From positions 39,170,012 to 39,234,011 of the forward strand of contig CM059971.1 of NCBI GenBank assembly GCA_030490835.1: a stretch of 64,000 bases of DNA. The letters run 5' to 3'. Of the stretch, positions 1 to 8,850 are shown in pieces. The translations under genes were made by a program, and so were the position numbers. The notes under the pieces are model-generated. The model had not been told where the DNA came from. It saw nothing but the letters and a program-made list of their open reading frames with translations, and made no database searches. This DNA comes from Annona cherimola. Its lineage: Eukaryota; Streptophyta; Magnoliopsida; Magnoliales; Annonaceae. The stretch's first letter is position 1; the number at the start of each line of letters is the position of its first letter.

Positions 1-1246
1 TTTTTATCTTGATCCTAAATATTTATTATATATCATATAAAATTTTCAGCCCAAAATTCCTTGTATAAAAATTATTAAAAATCCTTTGGTGCAGCTGATC
101 CTGCCACCCGTGCAACCCTGTTCAGGTTGACTTTCTCAGATTTTTATTTTGTAACTGGATTATCCTTTTAAGCTGAAAATTTTTAATTTGATTAATCACC
201 CCATAATGAGTATTTTAAAAAAATTTCATGTTAAAATTCATCCATTTACTATTCCGTTCATATGTTAGTTTACAACATCATATAACTTCCAGATTTGAGG
301 CATAAAATCAAGATTAAAATATACTTACTTGATTAATTGATAATCCCTCCATTGAGAACTTGAAATTCTCTTCTTTTTCTCTCCTCCTTGCTGGGTTTGA
401 CGTGCCCTAGCTGCTGCCCTTGGAGAAAATCTCCATTTTTCTCTTATTTTTCATCTCTTCTCTCTCTCCTTCTCTCTTCTTCTCTCTCTTTCTCTCTCCT
501 TCTCTCTCTCCTTCTCCCCTGCTGGAAACGGCAGCCATGCTCCCCCATTTCCTCCTTTTATTTTCTAGTTTTCTTGGTGCCCAAGTAACCCCATAGGCAT
601 TTTAGTAAATTCCATTTTCACTTTCTACAATTGCCCTTCTTTACTTAGCTCTTAAGCAACTGGTTACTTGATCTCCAAGAAACCATTTTTCCATGATAAT
701 TAGCTTAATCCATTATATTTATCTCATATATTTCATAATTTTATTCCATCGTTTCAAATTTCATCTCAATCCGACGTTTCTACGTCAAGTTATGACCACT
801 TGAATATATCTTTTGGATTTTGGATAAAAATAATTAATTATTACCCTAATCCCATCATGATTCCCTTAATATAATCCATTCATAAAATTGGGTCCACCGT
901 CGGGAGCTTACCTTTCAAATTTCATCGAAATCCGCCTTGTAGGCGTCAAGTTATGAATTTTCTATCATTTTTCACCTTAATTCCATAATTACACTTTAAT
1001 CTCCATAAATTAAATCACGATTATTCATGGCACATTTTCACATTTTAATCCTCATTAAGCCCCTCGGGTCATACCGACTCACTTTGGGCTCCGGCGATTA
1101 AATTTTTAATCACCATTCCTAATCAAACCCTAATTCCAAAATATCATAAAATCATAAAATCATCCAAAATTCATTTAAATCACATATAAATCAAATATAT
1201 ATGTTCAATGCATCTCATTGAATCCTACTTGGGTCTGGGTATCACA
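1..1246 (-). mobile_element. Element A, 3' LTR (5' portion only), long-LTR Family 2
   Basis: On the minus strand this LTR begins TGTGATACCC at 1246 and runs out of the window at position 1. It aligns along its whole visible length with 14983-16228, the 5' LTR of the same element, with many scattered mismatches, so the insertion is old. A polypurine tract abuts it at 1247-1260, which fixes it as the 3' LTR. A donor-like CAA|GTAAGTAT lies at 323-330 (minus) and a CT-rich stretch (purine-rich on the element strand) at 360-530. Hairpins with arms GACGT/ACGTC (773-786) and CGCCT/AGGCG (933-945) lie in U3. The short open frames here (e.g. 388-588) are low-complexity and not genes. Assignment to Ty3/gypsy Tekay/Del-like is inferred from LTR termini, length and purine tract. 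Confidence 0.85.
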
Positions 1247-1358
1247 ATCCTCCCCCCTTATAACAGGTTTCTTCCTGAAACCTATTACATTTCAAATATC
1301 GGGGGTAAAACTCATATAAATTTGCTAAGTCATCATCTTCCTCTAATATTTCAATGAT
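1243..1358 (-). pseudogene. Possible C-terminal vestige of gypsy pol in element A
   Basis: A 37-codon open frame on the minus strand follows an in-frame TGA, crosses the purine tract and stops at the LTR start. Residues include YPRYLK and, near the end, EETCYKGGG. A pol reading frame that ends at the purine tract is common in chromovirus-type gypsy elements, so this may be the last trace of pol. No integrase or chromodomain is recognisable upstream. It could equally be chance coding capacity; a protein search against Tekay/Del pol C-termini would decide. Confidence 0.25.
1247..1260 (-). other. Polypurine tract of element A
   Basis: On the minus strand TAAGGGGGGAGGAT directly precedes the LTR start TGTGATACCC. 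This is the expected plus-strand primer position and shows that A is on the minus strand with its 3' LTR at low coordinates. Confidence 0.85.
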
Positions 1359-1642
1359 TCACTATGCTTCCACTGCGCTACTCTGTTTTAGTGGCATTTT
1401 TGGCCTTGGTCCAATAGACCTATCACTTGTCTCTACTATTTCTTGTTTCCTGTTTCCATATAAACATCTCATTGGAATTATTCTTTTCTTTATGATCTAG
1501 GATCCTTATCCTAATCGATCACATCCTCCATACTTAGCTAGCATTAGCTAACTAGTATACACGGAGTTCTACCTGTATTGTTCGTTTCCTCTACCGATAG
1601 TGCATGCGTGGTTACATATTGACAATCTATGACTAAATGATT
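1261..1642 (-). mobile_element. Element A internal region, 3' part
   Basis: This is internal sequence of A between its purine tract and the insertion point of element B. No long open frame is present. The last five bases, TGATT (1638-1642), are the left target-site duplication of B, and A's internal sequence resumes at 12445. The two internal pieces total only about 848 bp, far too little for gag-pol. Confidence 0.75.
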
Positions 1643-1774
1643 TGTTGGAAACAATACTTCAAAACAAAGTAAAATTGACCAAAGATTAAGTTTTGATGAT
1701 TAACAACAACTAACTTGAGTATATTTAAAGGACTAATGAGTTTGCCACTTGTTTTAAGGAACTTAAGTAGCCAA

Positions 1775-2210
1775 GTCGATCCCCAAGTCGACTTGGACTT
1801 CGACTTAGAGTGAAGTCGATCCCAAAGTCGACTTAACTATCGACTTGAGAAAGAACCTCAAAGGCAAAACCAACGTACAGGTGAAGTCGCATCCCAAGTC
1901 GACTCCACATGCGACTTGAGAAGCCAAGTCGCAAACGAAGTCGACCTCGATATCGACTTCAAACATGAAAAACTGTCCAGAGTTGAAAACGGGAGAAGAG
2001 CAAGTGAAGTCGCAGGCCAAGTCGACTCCACCTGCGACTTAGGTAGCCAAGTCGCAAACGAAGTCGACCTCGACATGGACTTCAGATGACAAAAACTGTC
2101 CAGAGTCGAAGCTCAGAACACGAAGTGCCGAAGTCGCACCCCAAGTCGACTCCACGTGCGACTTGAGGTGAAGTCGCAGCCGAAGTCGACTCCGACATCG
2201 ACTTCGATCG
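1775..2210 (+). repeat. AAGTCGAC palindrome array, distal cluster in U3 of B
   Basis: Imperfectly repeated modules of about 33 bp. A typical module has an outer inverted repeat AAGTCGCA / TGCGACTT around a central AAGTCGAC. Eight GTCGAC hexamers occur here, alternating with AAGTCG half-sites in both orientations. The same array is at 10825-11260 in the 3' LTR. Confidence 0.85.
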
Positions 2211-2699
2211 GGCAGAGGCGATTGTTCAGAAGATAAGCTGGAATGCATATTCAAGATGAAATCAAGTCATGAGTCCAATGCGAAGCAAGGAGCTTGAATC
2301 AATCATGCAAGGGTCAAGCTCTTCAAGTTTCACAAGATCCAAATGTTCAAGATTCAAGGATTTAAGGTTTGCAAATCTTGGAGCTAATGAAAGCAAGACA
2401 CCATGATCCAAAAGTTAACAAAAGTTGCAAAGGAATTAAAAGGCTTGAGAAAGACTAAGCAAAATAAAAGTTTCCAAGTTCCAAGTTCATGAAGCCAACT
2501 GTCGAGGTGGAGTCGCACCCGAAGTCGACTTCACCTGCGACTTGGGTCAAGTCGGAACCCAAGTCGACCCTGACTGAAACTTGAAGTTGCGACGGAGAAG
2601 CGAAGTCGCACCCGAAGTCGACTCCATATGCGACTTGGGCGAAGTCGCATCCGAAGTCGACTCCACATTCGACTTGGGTCGCAACGGTCGGAATTTATT

Positions 2700-2745
2700 C
2701 GAACGTTGGCGCATTAAATGCGCGCCACCTACCCTCTAACGTTCG
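2700..2745 (+). promoter_or_regulatory. Nested palindrome upstream of the TATA box in B
   Basis: Outer arms CGAACGTT (2700-2707) and AACGTTCG (2738-2745) enclose a perfect inner palindrome GCGCATTAAATGCGC (2709-2723). It ends 15 bp before the TATA box. Recognisable versions occur in N, G, F and L. AACGTT has the ACGT core bound by many plant bZIP factors; a regulatory role is inference. Confidence 0.6.
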
Positions 2746-2760
2746 GATTCCCACCAAAAT

Positions 2761-2769
2761 TATAAATAG
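2761..2769 (+). promoter_or_regulatory. TATA box of element B 5' LTR
   Basis: TATAAATAG, at the same place relative to the LTR end as 11812-11820 in the 3' LTR. Transcription would start about 30 bp downstream. Confidence 0.75.
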
Positions 2770-3395
2770 CATTCATGGTGGACGAGGGAATAAGCTGAAA
2801 AACATTAAGAGTGCATAACTACCATCTACAAGAGCTTTAAAGAGATCAAGCTAACTAAAGAGGAAGAACTTTGCTTCAAACTGCAAGAGCTCAACTACTG
2901 ATCATACAAAGCCACTTCAACAAGTTCTTCTCTGCGCCAAACTGCTTCTACACATCTGTAAAGTGTAGTTTTCTTATTATTTCTGTTGTATGTGTTAAAC
3001 TTGATTTAGTTTGAGGAACTAAGATCAAGTGTAAGCAAAGTAGTGTGTGATTGGAGTGTGACTCATCACCTACTTGTGCTGTGTTTTGTTGATGCCACCT
3101 AGAGCTGGAATCTAAAAGAGAGCAGTGGCTCTAATTGTATTGAGAGAATACAATAGTGGAACCCAAGTCACAAGGAGTGTGAGCTTGGAAGAGTGGAGTA
3201 GGGAGGTTGCCCGAACCACTATAAAAATCCTGTGTGCTTGATTTATACTGCTGCTATTTACATTGCTTTCCATTTCGTTTCTTTTTTTAAGGGACTGGAT
3301 TAATCCGGGGATAAGCTTCTGTTTAAGATATAATTTTTGAATACCCAATTCACCCCTCCCCTCTTGGGTTTTGCCATCAACTCGGGACCAACAAG

Positions 3396-3407
3396 TGGTA
3401 TCAGAGC
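3396..3407 (+). other. Primer binding site of element B (initiator tRNA-Met)
   Basis: TGGTATCAGAGC begins two bases after the 5' LTR. It is complementary to the 3' end of plant initiator tRNA-Met, the usual copia primer. Confidence 0.92.
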
Positions 3408-3441
3408 GGTTCTTTGAGTTTACCAAAGAGATCTTATTAAT

Positions 3442-5237
3442 ATGGCATCCCAATCTACTTCCGTTCCCGCATTTGCTGAAGGCCAATCCTTTACAAGGCC
3501 ACCGTTGTTTGATGGGAACAATTTTGGATATTGGAAGCTCCGTATGAAGCAACTCATCATGGCTACCGACATGGATTCTTGGATTGCTATCCAAGATGGA
3601 GTAACCTTGCCTATCGATGAAAGAGCTTCAAAATGGACCGATGAGGAAGTAAGAATTGTTAAGAGCAACGCCAAAGCTATGAACTCTTTATTTTGTGCTC
3701 TTACTGCTTCTGAATATGATAGGGTATCCTCTTGCTTAACCGTCAAAGAGATATGGGATACGCTAACCTCTATCTATGAAGGAACTTCTCAAGTCCAAGG
3801 GACGAGAAGAAATATTTTGATTGGAGAACTGGAAAACTTTAGAATGCTAGAAAGAGAAAATATCTCTAAAATGTTTGCTAGATTCTCTAAAATTACTAAT
3901 GCTCTAAAAGGTCTTGGAAAGGCTATATCTGAATCTGAGCAGGTCATGAAGATCTTGAGAGCTCTACCCGAATCATGGACTCCAAAGATCACTGCAATAG
4001 AAGACGCCAAGGACCTTAACACTCTAAAGCTTGAAGACTTAATTAGCTCACTCATGTCACATGAGCTAATCAAGAGAAGAAATGAAGATCAACACAGGGG
4101 CAAAAGAGCAATTGCCTTGAAAACCGCACAAGACACAGATGACTCCTCTTCTTCTCAAAACGACGACGAAATCGCCCTACTCACAAAACGTTTCAGAAAA
4201 TTTATGAGGAAAGGCAAAAATTTCAGAAGCTTCAAGGATAGAAATCCCAGAGAAAAGAAGAAAGAATCAACCAAATGCTATCGATGCGGCGATTCGGGAC
4301 ATATGCAAGCTCAATGTCCAACTCCCGAAGAAAGCAAAGTAAAAGAACAAAGAAAAGATCGAGGGGACAATAAAAAATTTCAAAGATACAAAGGAAGAGG
4401 CATGTACGTGAATGACCTACAACGAGTAACTCCTCAATCGATGAAATCGAAGTAGAAGAATGTGCAAGAATCTGCTGCATGGCACAAATCGAGCAAGAAG
4501 AACAAACTACCTCAACAAAATGCACAAGTAATGAAGAGGTAAGTTCCAAACTCTCCCATTCTAAGTCAAGTTATTCTTCTTTTCAAGATTGCCTCAAATG
4601 TACTGAATTAGAAGAACTACAAACTGCATATGATTCATTGTATGAAGAAATGAAGAAATTAAGAAGCAAGTTTACAATTAAGAAGAAACAATGTGATGCA
4701 GTAATAATTGCAAATGGTAAACTTGCAGAGAAATTAGACAAAAAAAAAGAAGAAAATGATATGCTGAAAAAGGAGAACGAATCATTAAATGAATCATTAG
4801 CTAAGTTCTCTAATCCAGGAGAAAATGTTAAAATGTTTCTGAATATGACCTCCCAAACACATAAAAGAGGTCTTGGATATCATACATTTGAGCAAGGAGA
4901 AAGTAGCAAATCAAATGTGCAAATACTTGAGAAATATCAAACTAAAACTGCATCTATATACAAGCCACAAAAGAAAAATTTTAAGTGGATTAGAAGACCA
5001 ACTATTGAACCATTGCATACTTGGAGGCCTACTCCAAGATTACCTATGGCTTGTAATTTCTGCAATAAATTGGGTCATAAAACTTACAAATGTAATTTTA
5101 AGAAATTATATGACCGTGGTGCAAAATTAGTTTGGGTTCCAAGGAACATAAGATTTGGGCTTTCAAAGTTAAAACAACAAAGATTAATATATATTACTAA
5201 CCCAAATGGACCCATAAAATGGGTACCAAGGAGATAA
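3442..5237 (+). pseudogene. gag: Element B gag, broken by a 7-nt deletion
   Basis: Gag would form the virus-like particle that packages element RNA. The first frame (3442-4455, 337 residues) starts 48 nt after the LTR. It has a UBN2-type retrotransposon gag domain (RPPLFDG...YWKLRM near residues 20-35) and a CCHC zinc knuckle CYRCGDSGHMQAQC at residues 279-292. Compared with the intact 600-residue copy in F, about 7 nt are missing near 4414, so translation ends early at 4455. The rest of gag continues in another frame to 5237. That part has a coiled coil (around 4590-4830) and a second CCHC knuckle, CNFCNKLGHKTYKC, at 5052-5093. The downstream frame overlaps the start of pol. Without the deletion this would be one Gag of about 600 residues. 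Confidence 0.9.
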
Positions 5238-8200
5238 GATTTACTTGCTTATTTTTTCAGACATGTTTTAAGGCAAAGGCAAATAATGAATGGTTAATGG
5301 ATAGCGGTTGCTTAAGGCATATGACCGGTGAAAGAAGCTTATTTCATAAACTTAAGCCTTGCAACGATGGAATGGTTGCCTTTGGTAATAATGAAAAAGG
5401 TAAAATTAAAGGTAAAGGAAATATACGTAGTATTTCAAATGCATGCATGGAAGATGTTTTGTTTGTTGAAGGACTCAAACACAATTTAATGAGCATTAGC
5501 CAATTATGTGATAAAGGATACAAGGTTGTGTTTGAATCATCTATATGTAATGTATTTGATGGAGAGCATATCATGTTTAGTGGTAAAAGACATGGAAATG
5601 TATATTTGGTTTCACTTGATGAATTAAATGGTCAATGTCTAATGGCCATTGATAATGATCCATGGGTTTGGCATAAAAGGCTTGGACATATAAACATGGG
5701 AAACATAAAAACCCTATGGAAAAAGAGTTTGGTAGAAGGATTACCAAGATTGAAATATGACAAGGATAAGATTTGTAAGGCATGTCAATTATCAAAACAA
5801 CCCAAGATGCCTTTCTCTACCAAAAAGGAAATTTCCACCACCAAGCCACTTGAATTGCTACACATGGATCTATACAGGCCATCCGACATTCTAACCATTG
5901 GTGGAAAGAAATATGTATTTGTCATAGTTGATGATTTTTCAAGATTCACATGGATAATTCTCTTAGCTAGTAAAGATGAAGCCTTCTCTATGTTTGCAAC
6001 TTTTGTAAATTTGGTGCAAAATGAAAAACAAAGTACTATTGTGACCATAAGAAGCGATCATGGTGGCGAATTCGAAAATAAACGATTCATGGAATTTTGC
6101 AATGAAAAAGGAATTCACCACACATTTTCTGCACCAAGAACTCCACAACAAAATGGAGTAGTAGAAAGGAAAAATAGAACTATACAAGAGATGGCTAGAA
6201 CTATGCTAAATGAGAGCAATCTATCCAAGAAATTTTGGGGTGAAGCTGTAAGTACAGCTTGTCATGTATTGAACCGTGTCACCATTCGAGCAATCTTGAA
6301 AAAGACCCCATACGAACTATGGAAAGGAAAAAAATCAAATATTTCTTATTTTCATGCTTTTGGATGTACGTGTTATGTTTTGAACAATGGAAAAACTAAC
6401 TTGGGAAAGTTAGATGCTAAAAGTGATGAGACTATATTCCTTGGATATTCATCAAATAGCAAAGCATATAGAGTTTTCAATAAACGAAACCAAGTTGTTG
6501 AAGAATCCATACATGTTGTATTTGATGAAATTAACCAAACTCCGAGAAAGGAGGATGAACTAAGTGATGCAGATGAGACAAAAGGCAAAGAACAACCAAA
6601 GGAACTCGAGCTCAAGCCAGAAAATCTCATGGAGGAAGAGGTAAGTGAAGGTAATGATTCTTATAAACCTCCAACTGATTTAAAGTTCAAAAATGCCCAT
6701 CCAATTGAGCAAGTTATTGGAAATGTATATGAAGGAGTGAAAACTAGAAGATCAAAACAAAACGTTTATGGTCAATATGCCTTTGTATCTAAAATTGAAC
6801 CAAATACCATTGAACAAGCTCTCAATGATGAAAATTGGGTTATTGCAATGCAAGAAGAGCTAAATCAATTCGAAAGGAACAATGTATGACACTTAGTTCC
6901 TAGACCAAATAATCACACTATCATTGGTACCAAATGGGTATTTAGGAACAAATTAGATGAAAGCGGACTTGTAATTAGAAACAAGGCCAGATTAGTAGCC
7001 AAAGGGTATTCTCAAGAAGAAGGAATCGATTTTGAAGAATCATATGCACCCGTGGCTAGATTAGAAGGCATACGTATTCTACTAGCATTCGCTTCTTATA
7101 TGAATTTCAAATTGTTCCAAATGGATGTAAAAAGCGCATTTTTGAATGGCTATTTGAATGAAGAAGTATATGTTGAACAACCCCCTGGTTTTGAAGAAAT
7201 GAATGAATCAAAGTATGTTTATAAATTGACCAAAGCACTATATGGATTAAAGCAAGCTCCAAGAGCTTGGTATGAAAGGTTGAACAAATTTTTGATTGAT
7301 CATGAGTTTCTAAGAGGGAAAGTAGATACTACTTTGTTCATCAAATACAAAAATAAAGATATTTTAATTGTACAGATTTATGTAGATGACATAATTTTCG
7401 GTGCTACTAACGAAAATCTCTGTCAAGAATTTTCTAAGATTATGCAGAGCGAATTCGAAATGAGCATGATGGGAGAATTAAATTTCTTCCTTGGACTGCA
7501 AATTAAGCAACAAAGTGAAGGGATATTCTTGAACCAGTCCAAGTACGTCAAGGAAATGCTCAAGAAATTTGGATTGCAGAATAGCAAAGGGGCAAACACT
7601 CCAATGAGCTCTACAATCAAGTTCGACACGGACGAAAACGGTAAAAGTATCGATCAAAAGCTTTATAGAAGCATGATAGGATCCTTGCTATATTTAACTG
7701 CTTCTAGACCCGATATCCTATTCAGTGTTTGTATGTGCTCTAGATTTCAAGCATGTCCAAAAGAATCACATCTACTTGCTGTAAAAAGAATTTTTAAATA
7801 TTTGGTAAAAACTACCAATCTTGGACTATGGTATCCAAAGGGGTCAACCTTTGATCTAATCGGCTATTCGGATGCAGATTTTGCCGGATATAAGGTAGAT
7901 AGAAAAAGTACCAATGGAACTTGTCAGTTTCTTGGACATATGTTAGTTTCATGGTACTCAAGAAAACAAACAAGTGTTGCTCTATCTACCGCGGAAGCCG
8001 AATACATAGCCGCCGGTAGTTGTTGTGCTCAATTACTTTGGATGAAACAACAATTGAAAGATTATGGTATTGATTATGTTGATATTCCTATTAGATGTGA
8101 TAATACAAGTGCAATTTGTTTGACTAAAAATCCTGTACTGCATTCAAGAACCAAGCATATTGATGTGAGGCACCATTTTATTCGTGAACATGTTGAAAAT

Positions 8201-8323
8201 CATGATGTATGTTTAGAATATGTGAAAACAGAGGACCAAATTGCTGATATCCTTACCAAACCATTAGCCAAAGAATCATTTTATAAAATTAGGAATGATA
8301 TGGGAATGATAGAGCTAAATTAG
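5219..8323 (+). pseudogene. pol: Element B pol (protease-integrase-RT-RNase H) with one in-frame TGA
   Basis: Copia polyprotein in a single frame apart from a TGA at 6887-6889. Domains in order: aspartic protease with DSG at residue 28 (5300); pre-integrase HHCC zinc domain (WHKRLGH...CKACQLS, about 5668-5800); integrase core with the DDE set (D near 5867, SDHGGEF near 6053, GVVERKNR near 6155); reverse transcriptase with YVDD at 7379-7390; RNase H with YSDADFAG near 7865 and STAEAEYIA near 7986. The stop replaces a Trp present in G, and F has the same TGA. The frame opens at an ATG overlapping the end of gag, but F and G have one T fewer just downstream (5 rather than 6), so this start may be specific to B. 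Integrase has HMDLYR where G has HMDLYG. Confidence 0.92.
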
Positions 8324-8348
8324 GGAAAATTAAATAAGAAAATTAAAA

Positions 8349-8432
8349 TTGAAAAATGTCAAGTCGATGAGTCAAGTCGACTCCAAGGACGTCAAGTCGA
8401 CTTCACTTAGGGTAAAGTCGACTCCGCGCGCG
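8349..8432 (+). repeat. AAGTCGAC palindrome cluster between pol and ORF3 of B
   Basis: Three GTCGAC sites and another AAGTCG half-site lie within about 80 bp, immediately after the pol stop codon. The same hexamer dominates the LTR U3 regions but is absent from gag and pol. F has a larger version (seven GTCGAC) at the corresponding place, 48368-48525. Confidence 0.8.
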
Positions 8433-8439
8433 ACCGTCC

Positions 8440-8850
8440 GGATTCCCGCTCTCCTCCCTTTTTCTTTCTCCTCTCCCTTCTTTCTTCTTCATTTTCCCTC
8501 CAACCTCTCTTTTTCTTTCTCCCTCTCCGGCGATAGCTTTTCTCTCCGGCGACTCTCCTTCTCTCCTTCGGTGACAACTTTCCCCTCCGTTGATTCTCTC
8601 CCTCTCTCCGACATCATTGTCTCTCTCTCTCTCTCTCCCTCTGTTTCTATTTCTCTCTCTCTCTCTCTGTTTCTCCCTGTCTCCGCCAAACTGCCATTTC
8701 CGCTCCTCTTCATTTCCGGCAAGCCTCCTTCTTCCTATTTTCCCCGAATCCTCTGCCTCCAGTGATTCTTCTTCCCTCCGGCAAAGCCCTCCGTCCGGCG
8801 TTTCTCTCTCACTGTCATTCCCTCTCAAAATCCCAAAACTCTAAGCTCCA
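8440..8850 (+). promoter_or_regulatory. CT-rich leader upstream of ORF3 in B
   Basis: About 400 bp of strongly pyrimidine-rich sequence, including (TC)n near 8614-8635 and 8650-8668, ends just before the ORF3 ATG. It resembles the CT-rich 5' leaders and Y-patches of plant promoters, and could also act as a polypyrimidine tract for a splice acceptor. Open frames on both strands here are low-complexity Ser/Leu or Arg/Glu proteins and are not called. F has the counterpart at 48015-48360. Confidence 0.5.

Larger units (their letters stand above)
1643..3393 (+). repeat. Element B 5' LTR
   Basis: Runs TGTTGGAAAC to CGGGACCAACA, 1,751 bp, the same length as the 3' LTR. U3 contains two clusters of AAGTCGAC-type palindromes (about 1775-2210 and 2510-2680; 12 GTCGAC sites). 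Next comes a cruciform-prone block at 2700-2745, then TATAAATAG at 2761-2769. The R/U5 part carries text conserved in all copies of this family, such as the CCAAGAGGGGAGGGGTG complement near 3350-3366. Minus-strand open frames at 1805-2254 are by-products of the palindromes. Confidence 0.95.

Noticed and set aside
1805..2254. Minus-strand frames in copia LTRs repeated at 10856-11305, 26773-27031, 29565-30010 and 45421-45981
   Set aside because: Produced by the CG-containing palindromes, which lack stop codons in several frames; not conserved as proteins.
1775..2680. CRISPR-like array
   Set aside because: Units are imperfect, spacing is irregular, there are no unique spacers or cas genes, and the setting is a plant LTR.
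3396..3407. tRNA gene fragments
   Set aside because: Only the 12-base complement of a tRNA 3' end is present, at primer-site positions; no cloverleaf can be drawn.
8349..8844. Open frames on both strands (138, 84 and 141 codons) between pol and ORF3
   Set aside because: They are Ser/Leu- or Arg/Glu-rich translations of a CT-rich tract, overlap each other in opposite directions and have no domain.
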